Below are positions 18,623 through 28,761 of a DNA stretch of 64,000 nucleotides, piece after piece. Each line of letters begins with the position of its first letter. Position 1 is the stretch's first letter. A program made the position numbers and the translations under genes. Under the pieces are notes generated by a model, which was not told the DNA's origin, did no database searches, and saw nothing but the letters and a program-made list of their open reading frames with translations. The stretch is from an uncultured Campylobacter sp. (GTDB lineage: Bacteria > Campylobacterota > Campylobacteria > Campylobacterales > Campylobacteraceae), in contig CAMCEN010000007.1 of assembly GCA_945873855.1 (NCBI GenBank), positions 36,205 through 100,204 on the forward strand. The letters are read 5' to 3'.

Positions 18623-19183
18623 TTGGCTAATGATAATCTAGAGTATATAAAAGAAGGCTTAAGCACCCAAGAACAAATCCTAACTCAAGCAATCGCAGGC
18701 GAGCGTTTTGCTAGAAAACACAAGGGCAAAATCATAGCAATAGTAGTTATTGGCGTACTAGCTATAATCTACTTTAGCGTAACTCATTTGATAGAACAAA
18801 ACAACATAAAAGCAAACAATGCCCTTTTTACCAAGCTTTTGGCAAATCCAACTGATACTGCCTTACAAAACGAACTAGAAAAAGCAAATATCAATCTTTT
18901 TGCTCTTTTTGCTCTTGGGCAAGCAAAAGAAAATAATAGCACGGCTTTAATAGATCGTGCTTTAAATAATATAAAAGATGAAAATCTGCGCCAAATCTTA
19001 CTAGCTAGTAAGGGCGAAAATGTAGCTTTAATGGGCGATTATGAGACTTTAATCTCTGGCTTTAAAGAGTTAAAAAATGCTAAATTTGACGCTGCTAAAC
19101 TAGAATTCTCTAAAATTCCAGAGAATTCTAGTTTAAAAGAAATTAGCAAAAATCTAGAACATTATCAAGGGATAAAACAATGA
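18623..19183 (+). CDS. Membrane-anchored TPR-like protein, unknown function
   Basis: The 186-residue protein has one N-terminal membrane helix (about 36-56, KIIAIVVIGVLAIIYFSVTHLI). Helical repeats follow (residues 75-180) that resemble YfgM/TPR-like periplasmic domains, with pairs such as ANINLFALFALGQAKE. The start is TTG, chosen because AAAGGA lies six bases upstream and there is no better ATG. It begins a plus-strand operon of overlapping genes. Near 19110 the coding sequence holds GAATTCT repeats in inverted order. Confidence 0.75.
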   Translation: MANDNLEYIKEGLSTQEQILTQAIAGERFARKHKGKIIAIVVIGVLAIIYFSVTHLIEQNNIKANNALFTKLLANPTDTALQNELEKANINLFALFALGQAKENNSTALIDRALNNIKDENLRQILLASKGENVALMGDYETLISGFKELKNAKFDAAKLEFSKIPENSSLKEISKNLEHYQGIKQ

Positions 19184-20166
19184 AAAATTTAATCTTTTTA
19201 GCAATTTTTGTGCTAGTTTTTAGTGCTTGTTCTACAAAAAGGCAGTATTTTGAGCCAACAAACATAAGTGGTGATGCTAAAATCTCAAGTCTAAATGCTA
19301 GCATAAAGCACTCTACACGCAATGGTGCTACGCTCTCAAACGGCACTCTAATCACGCAAAATGGCCTCCAAAGTAAAGCCCTAAGTGCTAATGAGTATTT
19401 TCTTGGCTCGTATGAGGGGCAGGATGTAAGCTCTACAATCGAGGGTAAACTAACGATCCGCCAAGGCTCTGCGCTGGTTTTTGAACATGAGTTTGATGAG
19501 GCAATAGTCTCAGCCTCTATAGAGGGCAACCGCCTAGCAGCACTAAGTGCGGCAAATAAAATCTACTTGCTTTTGATAGATACAAATGAAGTTATTCTAG
19601 AATACGCAAGTGGCGCAAGCTACGCGCAAGATGCTAGGACAGCTGCACCTGTGTTTTTAAATACCATTATTGTATATCCTACGCTTGATGGTAAGGTAAT
19701 GATAGTGCAAAAAGACAGCGGTACTATAGTGCGTGATGCTGTAGTAAGCAGTGAGAATTTCTTTAACAATATCATCTATCTAGATGTAGAAGGCGACTAT
19801 CTCTATGCTGCATCTGGGACTAGAATTCTCTCTATCAGCCCTGATCGCACCACCACAATAGCCGAACAGATAAAAGATATCAAGCTGCACAATGGGCGCA
19901 TTTATGTTCTACTTAAAAACGGCTTTATTAAAGTATATGACCTAAATCTTAGAGAGATAGGTAAGCGTGAGTTTAAATTTGCGATTTTCTCAAATATTAT
20001 CGCTCGTGGAGATAAGCTATATATCTTTGAAAAAACAGGCTATATCATAGAAACAGACCTAAATCTAGGCAACGAACGCATTCTAAAAGCTAGCGAAATA
20101 ACAGATAAAAGCTTTGCTTCATCAAATGCGTTTTATTATGATAATAAAATGATTAGCATAGAGTAA
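19180..20166 (+). CDS. Lipoprotein with beta-propeller-like repeats
   Basis: The 328-residue product has a lipoprotein signal with lipobox VFSAC (Cys 17). The rest is beta-rich with repeated blade-like segments such as RLAALSAANKIYLLLIDTNEVILEYASG and DYLYAASGTRILSISPD. This suggests a PQQ/WD-like propeller related in shape to BamB-type proteins. The sequence does not give a function. It overlaps its upstream and downstream neighbours by a few bases. Confidence 0.75.
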   Translation: MKNLIFLAIFVLVFSACSTKRQYFEPTNISGDAKISSLNASIKHSTRNGATLSNGTLITQNGLQSKALSANEYFLGSYEGQDVSSTIEGKLTIRQGSALVFEHEFDEAIVSASIEGNRLAALSAANKIYLLLIDTNEVILEYASGASYAQDARTAAPVFLNTIIVYPTLDGKVMIVQKDSGTIVRDAVVSSENFFNNIIYLDVEGDYLYAASGTRILSISPDRTTTIAEQIKDIKLHNGRIYVLLKNGFIKVYDLNLREIGKREFKFAIFSNIIARGDKLYIFEKTGYIIETDLNLGNERILKASEITDKSFASSNAFYYDNKMISIE

Positions 20167-20501
20167 TGAATAATTTTATCTCTTTACTTTTTAGCGGACA
20201 AAAACTTTTATTAAAAAATACTAAAAGCCTTGATTTTAAGGCTTTTAGCACAAAGCGAAATTATGAGCTTATTTATGGTATTGATGAGAGTTCGTTTCAC
20301 ACCTTTGTTTTTATCCGCAATGCAAAATCTAGATTTGTGCTAAAAGATCTAGAATTCCTTAATGAACTAAGCGAGAAAATAGCTTCAAAACTAGGTATAG
20401 TAGTAAAAAAACGAGTGCTATTTTATAACTCGCCTATTTGTTCAAAGGTTTTAAAGCACGAAGAATTTAAAAAAATTTGGAAATTTTATGATTTTATGTG
20501 A
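20166..20501 (+). CDS. Conserved hypothetical protein in coaX operon
   Basis: This 111-residue protein has no signal peptide, no membrane segment and no motif that I recognise. It is basic and rich in aromatic residues. Its start shares a base with the stop of the lipoprotein gene and its end overlaps coaX by 14 bases, so it is clearly expressed with them. It contains a TAGAATTCC repeat read as LEFL. Confidence 0.7.
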   Translation: MNNFISLLFSGQKLLLKNTKSLDFKAFSTKRNYELIYGIDESSFHTFVFIRNAKSRFVLKDLEFLNELSEKIASKLGIVVKKRVLFYNSPICSKVLKHEEFKKIWKFYDFM

Positions 20502-21099
20502 TATTGGCAACACAAATGTTCATATTAACGAAAATGGCAAAATACGCACTTTAAGCTTTGAAGAGTTCAAAGTATATCGCCCTGATGAAGTGCTATACTA
20601 CATAAATGTAAATCCGTCTGTCAAAGTAAATGCTAGTTTTGTAAATCTAGCTAAGAAAATTAAATTTCGCAGCACTTATACAGGACTTGGCGTAGATAGA
20701 GCCTTTGCTTGCTACAGCGTAGAGAGTGGCGTAGTAGTAGATAGTGGCTCAGCAACTACTATTGATATAATGCACAACGGCATACATCTAGGTGGGACGA
20801 TTTTGCCAGGGCTTGAGGCTTTTGCTAGGGCTTATGAGAGCATTAGTCCAACCTTAAAATTCACACTAAATACAAATATCTCGCTTGATACCATACCACA
20901 AAACACAAATGATGCTATTAGCTACGCTGTAGTAAAAAGCGCAGTAGCAATAATAAACGAACTAAGCGGTGGTAAGAACATATATTTTACAGGTGGAAAT
21001 GGAGCCTTTTTAAGCCGTTTTTTTGAAGGGTCAATCTACAATAAAAACCTAGTTTTTGATGGTATGATAAAGCTTTTAAAAGAGGAGAATTTATGCTAA
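20488..21099 (+). CDS. coaX: Type III pantothenate kinase
   Basis: CoaX phosphorylates pantothenate, the first step of coenzyme A synthesis. The N-terminal phosphate motif is LCDIGNTNVHI. GLGVDRAFACYSVESGVVVDSGSATTIDIM holds the family's GxDR and DxGTA-like motifs, here with SGSATT. GGTILPG follows. At 203 residues it is shorter than the usual 250 or so but matches short Campylobacterota forms. It overlaps hisG by seven bases. Confidence 0.93.
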   Translation: MILCDIGNTNVHINENGKIRTLSFEEFKVYRPDEVLYYINVNPSVKVNASFVNLAKKIKFRSTYTGLGVDRAFACYSVESGVVVDSGSATTIDIMHNGIHLGGTILPGLEAFARAYESISPTLKFTLNTNISLDTIPQNTNDAISYAVVKSAVAIINELSGGKNIYFTGGNGAFLSRFFEGSIYNKNLVFDGMIKLLKEENLC

Positions 21100-21716
21100 A
21101 AATCGCACTGCCAAAGGGTCGCATAGCAAAAGAAACCTTAAATGCATTTTCGCAAATTTTTGGCGGCAGCTTTGAGTTTGAAGATAGAAAATTAAAGCTT
21201 GTTAAGGATGATTTTGAGTTTTTAATGGTGCGAAATCAAGACATCGATACTTATGTTATGGGTGGGGCAGCTGACCTTGGTGTGGTTGGGCTTGATGTAC
21301 TTGAAGAACACGGTAGTGATGTTTTGCGCCTGCTTAATCTAGATTTGGGGCATTGTAAGGTTTGTGTTGGGACAATAGGTGGCGAACAAATTGATTATAA
21401 CAAAACTAGCGAGCTAAGAGTAGCTACAAGTTTAGATAATATCACACAAAAGTATTTTAGCGCAAAGGCTGTGCCTGTAAAAATAATTCATCTTTATGGC
21501 TCAGTTGAGCTAGCACCTCTTGTAAATTTAGCTGATTGTATAGTAGACATCGTAGAAACAGGCGATACTATGCGCCAAAATGGGCTTGCGCCTTGTGAGG
21601 AAATAATGAAAAGCTCAGCCTACCTAATCGCAAACAAACTAAGTTTTGTTAGCAAAAAAGCAGAAATTTTAGAAATCTACTCAAAACTAGAAGCTCTTAT
21701 AAAGGCCAGAAATTGA
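21093..21716 (+). CDS. hisG: ATP phosphoribosyltransferase, short form
   Basis: HisG catalyses the first step of histidine synthesis, joining ATP and PRPP. The 207-residue protein has IALPKGRIAKET at the N-terminus and the PRPP loop DIVETGDTMRQNGL (about 150-163). It lacks the C-terminal regulatory domain of the long form. Short HisG usually works with HisZ, which is not in this window. GAGGAG lies five bases before the ATG. Confidence 0.93.
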   Translation: MLKIALPKGRIAKETLNAFSQIFGGSFEFEDRKLKLVKDDFEFLMVRNQDIDTYVMGGAADLGVVGLDVLEEHGSDVLRLLNLDLGHCKVCVGTIGGEQIDYNKTSELRVATSLDNITQKYFSAKAVPVKIIHLYGSVELAPLVNLADCIVDIVETGDTMRQNGLAPCEEIMKSSAYLIANKLSFVSKKAEILEIYSKLEALIKARN

Positions 21717-22813
21717 CATTTTTTAGTATAATTGGCTCTATTATCTTTTTTCTTTTTAATCTCTACTCTTATAAAAGTCTATGCAAAAATGCTTTATTTA
21801 AGCGACTTAATGTGGTTTTGCTTTTTATTTTTACCCTGCTTTTTAGCTGTGAGTTAGCATTTTTCTTTCATTGGACTAGCTCAAATAGCATGGCTTATTC
21901 TCTTAGCGTTTATGCTATTGGCTTTTCTTTTATGGCTTTTTGTGTGCTTGGGCTTGGAGATTTACTTGGGGCGTTTTTTGCCTCTCGCAAAAACAAAAGC
22001 CGCCAAAATATCCGCATGGTTTATGACACGCTAGTGCTTTGTTTGCTAGTTTGTTATATCGGCTTTGGGGCGTATAATGCTTCTACTTTAAAAGTTAAAG
22101 AGCGTAATATAGAAATAGCAGGACTAGAAAAAAGTCTGCGAGCTGTCATGATAAGCGATGTGCATCTTGGCAATTTTTTAGGACTTAAACACGCCCAAAA
22201 GGTAGTAGAGTTAATAAATAAAGAAAATCCTGAGATGGTTTTTATAGTAGGTGATTTCATAGATACAAAGGCTTATAGGCTTGGTGATATCGCAGAGCCT
22301 TTTAGAAACCTTAAGGCTCAGGCCTTTTTTGTAAGTGGAAACCATGAGTTTTATCACGGCATAGAAGGAATTTTTGAAAAAATCACTGAGCTTGGCATAA
22401 AGATAATAGACAATAGCTCAGTAGAGCTTGAGAGTATAAATATAGCAGGTCTTAGCGATCTTCAAGGCGCAAACTTTGGCATGGAGCCAAATCCACTAAA
22501 AGCTCTAGCAGATGTGAACCGATCAAAGCCTACTATACTGCTCTCTCATCAGCCAAAAAGCCTATCGCTACTAAGCTTTGATGAGCTAAATAATATCTCA
22601 CTAGTGCTTAGCGGACACACGCACGCTGGACAGATTTTTCCATTTTCACTGCTTGTGTGGGCAGCACAAGGCTATATATATGGAGAGAGCGACATCACCC
22701 CACGAACAAAGCTAGTGGTAAGCTCTGGCGCAGGCTTTTGGGGACCACCGATGAGAATACTCTCAAACAATGAAATAGTAGTACTAAACCTTATCCCAAG
22801 AGCGCCTAAATGA
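21713..22813 (+). CDS. Membrane-bound metallophosphoesterase
   Basis: The 366-residue protein has four membrane helices in residues 1-125, then a calcineurin-like phosphoesterase domain. The motifs are seen in order: SDVHLGN (metal site), VGDFIDTK, GNHEFYHG, and GHTHAGQIFP near the C-terminus. YkuE/YaeI-type relatives act on lipids or other phosphoesters at the membrane. The start is TTG, overlapping the hisG stop as TTGA, with AAAGG upstream. It overlaps psd by four bases, which suggests phospholipid-related work. Confidence 0.85.
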   Translation: MTFFSIIGSIIFFLFNLYSYKSLCKNALFKRLNVVLLFIFTLLFSCELAFFFHWTSSNSMAYSLSVYAIGFSFMAFCVLGLGDLLGAFFASRKNKSRQNIRMVYDTLVLCLLVCYIGFGAYNASTLKVKERNIEIAGLEKSLRAVMISDVHLGNFLGLKHAQKVVELINKENPEMVFIVGDFIDTKAYRLGDIAEPFRNLKAQAFFVSGNHEFYHGIEGIFEKITELGIKIIDNSSVELESINIAGLSDLQGANFGMEPNPLKALADVNRSKPTILLSHQPKSLSLLSFDELNNISLVLSGHTHAGQIFPFSLLVWAAQGYIYGESDITPRTKLVVSSGAGFWGPPMRILSNNEIVVLNLIPRAPK

Positions 22814-23598
22814 TAAATAATATAATTTCTAGAGCTTTTGGATCTTTTGCTAGCACAAAATTTCCAAAAACTATACAAAATATCATAAATAAAAGCTATG
22901 CTAAGATCTTTAGTATAGATTTTAGCGAGTTTAGAGACTGCGGCGAGTATGAGAGCCTAACTGCGCTTTTTACACGCACTTTAAAAATCCCTAGAAAGCT
23001 AGATGATGGTTTTATCAGCCCTTGTGATGGACTGGTGCTTTATTGCGGCAAGGGTTTTGAAGGGCAGGCTTTTAGCATAAAAAATCACACTTATAGCCCA
23101 AAAGAGCTTTTATCTAGCGCTTGTGATGAGGACGAGCTTGATGGGGGCTTTGATTATGCTAACCTTTACCTTAGCCCACGGGACTATCACAATTTTCACG
23201 CGCCTTGTGATTTTGAGCTTTTAAGTGCTGTTTATGAAAGCGGCGAGCTTTATAGTGTGGCTCCAAAATACCTAGCAAAAATCTCAAATCTATATGCTAA
23301 AAACGAGCGTGTAATACTGCGCTGTAAAAGTGGAGAAAAGCTCTTTTGGCTGGTATTCGTAGGGGCTTTAAATGTTGGAAAAATAAAGATATTTTGCGAT
23401 GAGCGCATACAAACAAATGCAAATCTTGGTCCTAGCGTGTATGAGTATGAAAACAAGCATTTTCGCAAGGGCGAGCCTTTGGGCTGTTTTGAGCTTGGTT
23501 CTAGCATTGTAATAATCGCTCAAAAAGGGCTACTAAACTTTAATATCCAAGAAAATCAAAAAATAAAATTCTCTCAAAAAATCGCTGATATAAAATAA
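22810..23598 (+). CDS. psd: Phosphatidylserine decarboxylase
   Basis: Psd makes phosphatidylethanolamine. The 262-residue proenzyme has the substrate-site segment LYLSPRDYHNFHAPCD and the self-cleavage site FELGSSIVII near residue 240. The second serine of GSS takes the place of the more usual Ser-Thr of LGST, and the serine that becomes the pyruvoyl group is kept. The length is a little under that of E. coli. It ends the plus-strand operon and is followed by repeat DNA. Confidence 0.93.
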   Translation: MINNIISRAFGSFASTKFPKTIQNIINKSYAKIFSIDFSEFRDCGEYESLTALFTRTLKIPRKLDDGFISPCDGLVLYCGKGFEGQAFSIKNHTYSPKELLSSACDEDELDGGFDYANLYLSPRDYHNFHAPCDFELLSAVYESGELYSVAPKYLAKISNLYAKNERVILRCKSGEKLFWLVFVGALNVGKIKIFCDERIQTNANLGPSVYEYENKHFRKGEPLGCFELGSSIVIIAQKGLLNFNIQENQKIKFSQKIADIK

Positions 23599-23604
23599 TA
23601 AAAA

Positions 23605-23706
23605 GCTAGGGAATTCTAGAATTCCTATTCTAGAATTCCTATATAAAATTAGCTAAAATCTAGAATTCCTATATGAAGTTTGTCTAGGGAATTCTAGAAT
23701 TCCTAG
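23605..23706. repeat. GGAATTCTAGAATTCC cluster between convergent psd and glnA
   Basis: Two full palindromes (near 23610 and 23690) and two half-sites lie between the convergent stops. They probably serve as the shared terminator region. The block CTAGGGAATTCTAG is present in direct repeat. Confidence 0.9.
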
Positions 23707-23721
23707 ACAAATTATCCGTAC

Positions 23722-25152
23722 CTAGCAGCTAAATACGCTTTTAAACTCAAATGGAGTTGGACGCTCTTCATACGGCCAAACTTGGGTTTCAAACTTATAG
23801 TGTTGGTAAGTTTGGATAAACTCACTACTCATCGCAGGGGCCAAAAACTCATTATCACGAATAAGTGCTTCTAGGCTACCACGCAAGGTGTGTGGAAACT
23901 GCTCTATTCCACGCTCTCTAATCTCATCAAGCGTTAGTTTAAATAGATTTTCATCCATAGGCCCTACTGGCTCTGTTTTTTTGCGGATGCCATCAAGTCC
24001 CCCAAGCAAAAGTGCTGCAAAGGCTAGATAAGGGCAGCTTGTCGCATCTGGAAATCTAAACTCTGCTCTGGTGCTTTTATTACTGCTACCATAAGGGATG
24101 CGCACGCTTGCTGAGCGGTTTTGGCATGAGTAGGTTAGGATATTTGGTGCTTCAAAGCCTGGGATTAGGCGTTTGTAGCTGTTTGTGCTAGCGTTTGTAA
24201 AGGCTGCGATTGCCCTTGCGTGAGCAAGAACGCCACCTATATACCAGCGCGCGATATCGCTAAGCCCAGCATAGCCACTTTTATCATAAAATAAATTCAC
24301 GCCATCTTTCCAAAGCGAGTTATGTACATGCATACCGCTACCATTATCTCCATAAAGTGGCTTTGGCATGAAAGTAGCAGTTTTACCATTTAAATGCGCT
24401 ACCATTTTTACTACATATTTATAGATTTGCACATTATCAGCCGCTTCTATTAGCGTGCTAAACTTCACGCCGATTTCGCCTTGGGCTTGGGCTACTTCGT
24501 GGTGATTTATAAAGGTTTCAATTCCTATTTGATTTAGCACATTTACCATTTCAGCCCTTAAATCTACCATTGTATCAATCGGCTGAACTGGAAAATATCC
24601 ACCTTTTGCTCTTGGGCGATGACCGCTATTAAAGCCGTCTTTGTAACGTTTAGTATCGTTCCACTCGCCCTCTTCAGTATCTAGCTCAAAGCCAGCGTGA
24701 TTTGGACTATCAAAAATTCTAACATCATCAAAGACAAAAAACTCATTTTCACAGCCCACATACACAGTATCAGCTAGGCCGCAACTTCTTAAATGCGCGA
24801 TAGCTTTTTTAGCAATTGAACGAGGGCATTTTTCATACATTTGCCCCTTATAAACATCATAAACATCGCAGATTACAACCACAGTCATATCAGCTGTAAA
24901 TGGATCTAAAAACGCAGTTTCAATATCTGGCTTTAAAATCATATCGCTTTTATCAATCGGCTGCCACGCATCAATGCTGCTGCCATCAAAGGCAATGCCA
25001 TCAGTAAAGCTTTCTTCATTTAGCGCACTTAGATTGTAGCTCATGTGATGCCACATGCCCTTTATATCAGTAAAGCGGAAGCTTACAAACTTAACTTCGT
25101 TTTTGTCGCAAAAGTCAAAAAAGCCCTTTACATCATTTACGAATTTTCCCAT
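23722..25152 (-). CDS. glnA: Glutamine synthetase, type I, lacking the adenylylation tyrosine
   Basis: GlnA joins glutamate and ammonia. The 476-residue protein shows [10 protein letters not shown], the metal site [23 protein letters not shown] and the catalytic loop [23 protein letters not shown]. The C-terminal adenylylation region reads [17 protein letters not shown], where GS-I-beta enzymes have NLYDLPPEE. The modified Tyr is therefore Phe, and control by GlnE is not expected. Near its promoter, TATAAT lies 42-47 bases upstream of the ATG. Confidence 0.96.
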   Translation of the reverse strand: MGKFVNDVKGFFDFCDKNEVKFVSFRFTDIKGMWHHMSYNLSALNEESFTDGIAFDGSSIDAWQPIDKSDMILKPDIETAFLDPFTADMTVVVICDVYDVYKGQMYEKCPRSIAKKAIAHLRSCGLADTVYVGCENEFFVFDDVRIFDSPNHAGFELDTEEGEWNDTKRYKDGFNSGHRPRAKGGYFPVQPIDTMVDLRAEMVNVLNQIGIETFINHHEVAQAQGEIGVKFSTLIEAADNVQIYKYVVKMVAHLNGKTATFMPKPLYGDNGSGMHVHNSLWKDGVNLFYDKSGYAGLSDIARWYIGGVLAHARAIAAFTNASTNSYKRLIPGFEAPNILTYSCQNRSASVRIPYGSSNKSTRAEFRFPDATSCPYLAFAALLLGGLDGIRKKTEPVGPMDENLFKLTLDEIRERGIEQFPHTLRGSLEALIRDNEFLAPAMSSEFIQTYQHYKFETQVWPYEERPTPFEFKSVFSC

Positions 25153-25193
25153 TATTTCATCCTTTCAGGGTAAATTTTTATTTTGATGCTGAA

Positions 25194-25199
25194 ATTATA
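25194..25199 (-). promoter_or_regulatory. -10 box of glnA promoter
   Basis: TATAAT on the minus strand is followed by TTCAGC and preceded by an A/T-rich stretch without a clear -35, as is common in Campylobacter. The 5' leader would be about 35 bases, with GAAAGGA as ribosome site. Confidence 0.6.
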
Positions 25200-25263
25200 T
25201 CTCTTTAAGCTTAGTTTAATATTAAAAAAAGGGGTCTTTTTGAAAATTCACTTATTTTTTACT

Positions 25264-25332
25264 CTAGGAATTCTAGAATTCCTAAATGAAAATTCACTAC
25301 AAATCTAGAATTCCTAAGGAATTCTAGATTTT
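25264..25332. repeat. GAATTCTAGA repeats upstream of glnA and downstream of the ABC-F gene
   Basis: There is a full palindrome near 25265, a half-site near 25305 and an inverted half-site near 25318, interleaved with two copies of TGAAAATTCACT. They lie between two minus-strand genes. Confidence 0.9.
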
Positions 25333-27272
25333 TATGAGTTTAGATTTTGCGCAAACTCTAGCACCTCGTAGTATTCTTTTTCTAGAATTCCTAGCTCGCC
25401 TTTTTTATCTTCTAGTTCTTCAAACAAAGCTTGAAGTCCTATTTCTTGATATATTTTTGGATCGCTTAAAGCGTGGTTTAGCTCAGCTATTCTAGCTTCT
25501 ATTGCCTCGATTTTCTCAGGGTGCTTGTCTAGAATTTGCTGTTGTTTGTAGCTTAGCTTGGCTGTTTTTTTCTTGGCTGGTTCTGCTAGGCTCTCATCAT
25601 TTGCGCTTATTTCACTCTCGATTGCGTTTATTTGCTTCATTTCTTCTTCGTACTCAAGATACTCGCTATACTCCATGACAAGCTGGCTGATTGAGCCATT
25701 TTCATACGCCCAGAGCTTGTTTGTGATTTTATCTACAAAGTAGCGGTCGTGACTTACTATTAAGATTGCTCCCTCAAAGCTTAGCAAATACTCTTCAAGT
25801 ATATTTATAGTAGCGATATCAAGATCGTTTGTAGGCTCATCAAGGATAAGGCAGTCAAACTCACCGGTAAAGAGTTTTGCAAGGCTTAGGCGGTTTTTCT
25901 CGCCACCACTTAGCGTGCTTACTGGCTTGTCTAAAAACTCTTTTGGAAACAAGAAGTTTTTAAGATAGCCATAAACATGCAAGCTACGACCCTTTACGCT
26001 GATGTGATCGCCTCCATTTGGACAGAAGTTTTCTATAAGGCTTTTTTCTTCATCTATATTTGTGCGGTGCTGGTCAAAATACCCTATGCGAATATCGCCT
26101 TTTTTCAGCACGCCACTATCAGGGGCAATTTGCCCGAGTAAAATTTTTAGCAAGGTGGTTTTGCCAGAGCCATTAGGCCCTACGATACCGATACGCTCGC
26201 CTTGAAGCACCCTAGCATTAAAGCCGCTAAAAAGCAGCTTGCCATCCATGCTTTTTGCTAGATTTTCACACTCAAAGAGCATTTTTTTGCGGTTTTGGTT
26301 TAGCCCACCTTGATTAAAGCTTTTTGTTGCCCTTTCAAGCTCTAGCTTTACTTTGCGGATTATGCCAGGATTTTTTTTAGCTTGTTCTCGCATTGAGAGT
26401 ATGCGCTCTTTTCTGCCCTCATTTCGCTTTAGCCTACCACGCACGCCACGGCGCAGCCACTCTTCTTCTGCTTTTAGCTGTTTTAGTAAGGTATCGTGGC
26501 TTTTTAGCGCTGAGGCTAGAATTTGTTCTTTTTTATCCAAGTAATTAGCATATCCACCATCAAAAAATGTTAGCTTTCCACCATCAAGCTCTACTGAGCG
26601 AGTGGCAAGATTGTCTATAAAATATCTATCGTGGCTTATAAAAATCATAGTTTGATTTTGCCCAAGCAAAAGTTCTTCCAAAAAACGCACCATATAAACA
26701 TCAAGGTGGTTTGTAGGCTCATCAAGCAAAAGAATATCAGGCTTTTTAAGGATTAAGGCACCAAGGGCAACTCTACGGATCTCTCCACCGCTAAGAGAGG
26801 CTATCAGCCTATGCTCAAACTCACGCAAAGCAAAGCTATCAAGCACGCGTTCTACTTTATTTTCTATATTCCAGCCTTCTTTGCTCTCAATAAACCTTCC
26901 TAGCTCATCTTGACGAGCATGGAGTTCTTTATCATCTGGATTTATAGCCATTTTTAGCATTAGTTCTTCGTATTCGCTTCTAGCAGCGTAGATATCTTTT
27001 AGCTCGTGTTTTAGGGCGGCTCTTACATCAAAGCTATCATCAAATTTTGGCGTCTGGCTTAGCATTTGCACGCTAAGCCCACCTTCTTTTATCACCCTGC
27101 CAGCATCTGGGGCTAGGCTTTGTGAGATTATATTCATTAGCGTACTTTTACCATCGCCGTTTTTGCCGATGATTGCTATGCGCTCTTTTGCGTTTATGCT
27201 GAAATTTACATTATCTAGCACCACTTTATCGCCAAAACGCTTTGATACATCAATAAGGTCAATTAGAGCCAT
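25332..27272 (-). CDS. ABC-F family ATPase, Uup-like
   Basis: The 646-residue protein has two ABC domains and no membrane segment, as in ABC-F translation factors. Walker A motifs are GKNGDGKST (about 36-44) and GPNGSGKTT. Signatures are LSGGEIRRVALG and LSGGEKNRLSLA, and Walker B motifs are LLLDEPTNHLD and LILDEPTNDLD. The linker between the domains is charged, and the C-terminal part (about 545-640) is a coiled coil as in Uup. It probably acts on the ribosome or on DNA structures. It is not an exporter. Confidence 0.9.
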   Translation of the reverse strand: MALIDLIDVSKRFGDKVVLDNVNFSINAKERIAIIGKNGDGKSTLMNIISQSLAPDAGRVIKEGGLSVQMLSQTPKFDDSFDVRAALKHELKDIYAARSEYEELMLKMAINPDDKELHARQDELGRFIESKEGWNIENKVERVLDSFALREFEHRLIASLSGGEIRRVALGALILKKPDILLLDEPTNHLDVYMVRFLEELLLGQNQTMIFISHDRYFIDNLATRSVELDGGKLTFFDGGYANYLDKKEQILASALKSHDTLLKQLKAEEEWLRRGVRGRLKRNEGRKERILSMREQAKKNPGIIRKVKLELERATKSFNQGGLNQNRKKMLFECENLAKSMDGKLLFSGFNARVLQGERIGIVGPNGSGKTTLLKILLGQIAPDSGVLKKGDIRIGYFDQHRTNIDEEKSLIENFCPNGGDHISVKGRSLHVYGYLKNFLFPKEFLDKPVSTLSGGEKNRLSLAKLFTGEFDCLILDEPTNDLDIATINILEEYLLSFEGAILIVSHDRYFVDKITNKLWAYENGSISQLVMEYSEYLEYEEEMKQINAIESEISANDESLAEPAKKKTAKLSYKQQQILDKHPEKIEAIEARIAELNHALSDPKIYQEIGLQALFEELEDKKGELGILEKEYYEVLEFAQNLNS

Positions 27273-27402
27273 AATTGTTCCTTTTTTTATAAATTTTATT
27301 AAAAGATTAAAATTTCTTATTATAGCCTTTAAAATTTAAAAACCTATAAAAATTCTAGAATTCCTAACTAAAATCTTTAAGAATTTTGCTAGAATTTTGC
27401 TT

Positions 27403-28761
27403 ATGGAAATAAGCAAAAATACAAAAACAAAAGAGCTGTCTTTGCGCTCACTAGCCCTGCCGATTTTCTTTGATATGGCACTAAAAACGCTTAGTGTGAC
27501 GCTAAATGTCTTTATGGTGGCGCATGTAAATGTGCTACTTGTAGGAGCCATGAGCGCTGGAAATCAAGTATTTACGCTATTTATCACAATTTTTAGCTTT
27601 TTATCTATTGGCTGTTCTGTTGTAGTAGCCCAAAGTCTAGGCGCAAAAAACGCAAATTTAGCTTTGCGGGCAATTCATATTTCAATCACGCTAAATGCTT
27701 TTTTAGGGCTTGTTAGCACGGCTTTTATTTATTTTTTTACAAAAGAAGTTTTAGTACTACTAAATGTGCCAGCTGAGATTTTTAAAGATGCTTATGAGTA
27801 TTTACACTACATGTGTTTAGCACTTTTTTTAGCTGGTATTGGCATCGTTGTAGCTAGCATTTTGCGTGTAAAAAACATGGCAAATTATATAGTCATAGTC
27901 TCGCTCATCACAAACGCTATCGTGCTACTTGGCAATGCTTATGTGCTTGGCTTTCTTTCTTTTTTGGGGCTAAATGAAGAGAGCCTGGGGCTAAAAGCTG
28001 TGGCTATGGTCGCTATTGTAGCACATTTTAGTGGGCTTTTGCTACTAATATTTTTTCTTATTTACAAAGCAAAAGTTCATATACATTTGGGCTTATTTTT
28101 TAAGCTTACTTTAAGCGTTGTTAGCAAAATCTTAAAAGTCGGCTTGCCAAGCGCAGGCGAAAACTTACTTTGGTTTGGGCAGTACATGGTGGCTTTTGCC
28201 TTTATTGGGCTACTTGGCGCTGCTAGCCTAAGCGTTCAAAGCATTTATTTTCAAATCAGCACTTATGTTTTTCTTGTTTGCACCTCTGTTTCTATGGCTT
28301 GTGAGGTGATAGTGGGGCATTTAGTGGGAGCCAGACGCTATGATGAAGCCTATAAAAAAGCCTTTTACGCCCTTAAAATCGGCGTTGGCACGACTTGGGT
28401 CATAGTGCTAGGCTTTTGGATATTCAAAGAGCAAATCATGGATCTTTTTGATTTAAGTGGCGAGATTAGAGACATTATGAGGCCGCTTTTTACGCTCTCG
28501 CTTATACTTGAAAGCGGTAGGGGCTTTAATATCATTATGGTAAATAGCCTTAGAGCCACTGGTGATGCGAGATTTCCTTTTATCATGGGGATAATTTTCA
28601 TGTGGGGAGTGAGCTTGCCTGTGGGCTATATCTGCGGCATCGTGCTTGAGCTTGGTATTGTTGGTGTGTGGGCTGGATTTTGCGTAGATGAGTGGGGACG
28701 AGCTATCGCAAACACACTTCGCTGGCGCAGCCGCAAATGGCAAAATAAAACGCTAGTCTAG
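27403..28761 (+). CDS. MATE family multidrug efflux transporter
   Basis: The protein (452 residues from ATG 27403) has about twelve membrane helices. It has the MATE pattern, with SLRSLALPIFFDMALKTL at the N-terminus and a repeated second half (KILKVGLPSAGENLLWFGQYM). The family exports drugs or metabolites with Na+ or H+. ATG at 27403 is preferred over an in-frame TTG at 27397. It is divergent from the ABC-F gene and convergent with the next small gene. Confidence 0.9.
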   Translation: MEISKNTKTKELSLRSLALPIFFDMALKTLSVTLNVFMVAHVNVLLVGAMSAGNQVFTLFITIFSFLSIGCSVVVAQSLGAKNANLALRAIHISITLNAFLGLVSTAFIYFFTKEVLVLLNVPAEIFKDAYEYLHYMCLALFLAGIGIVVASILRVKNMANYIVIVSLITNAIVLLGNAYVLGFLSFLGLNEESLGLKAVAMVAIVAHFSGLLLLIFFLIYKAKVHIHLGLFFKLTLSVVSKILKVGLPSAGENLLWFGQYMVAFAFIGLLGAASLSVQSIYFQISTYVFLVCTSVSMACEVIVGHLVGARRYDEAYKKAFYALKIGVGTTWVIVLGFWIFKEQIMDLFDLSGEIRDIMRPLFTLSLILESGRGFNIIMVNSLRATGDARFPFIMGIIFMWGVSLPVGYICGIVLELGIVGVWAGFCVDEWGRAIANTLRWRSRKWQNKTLV

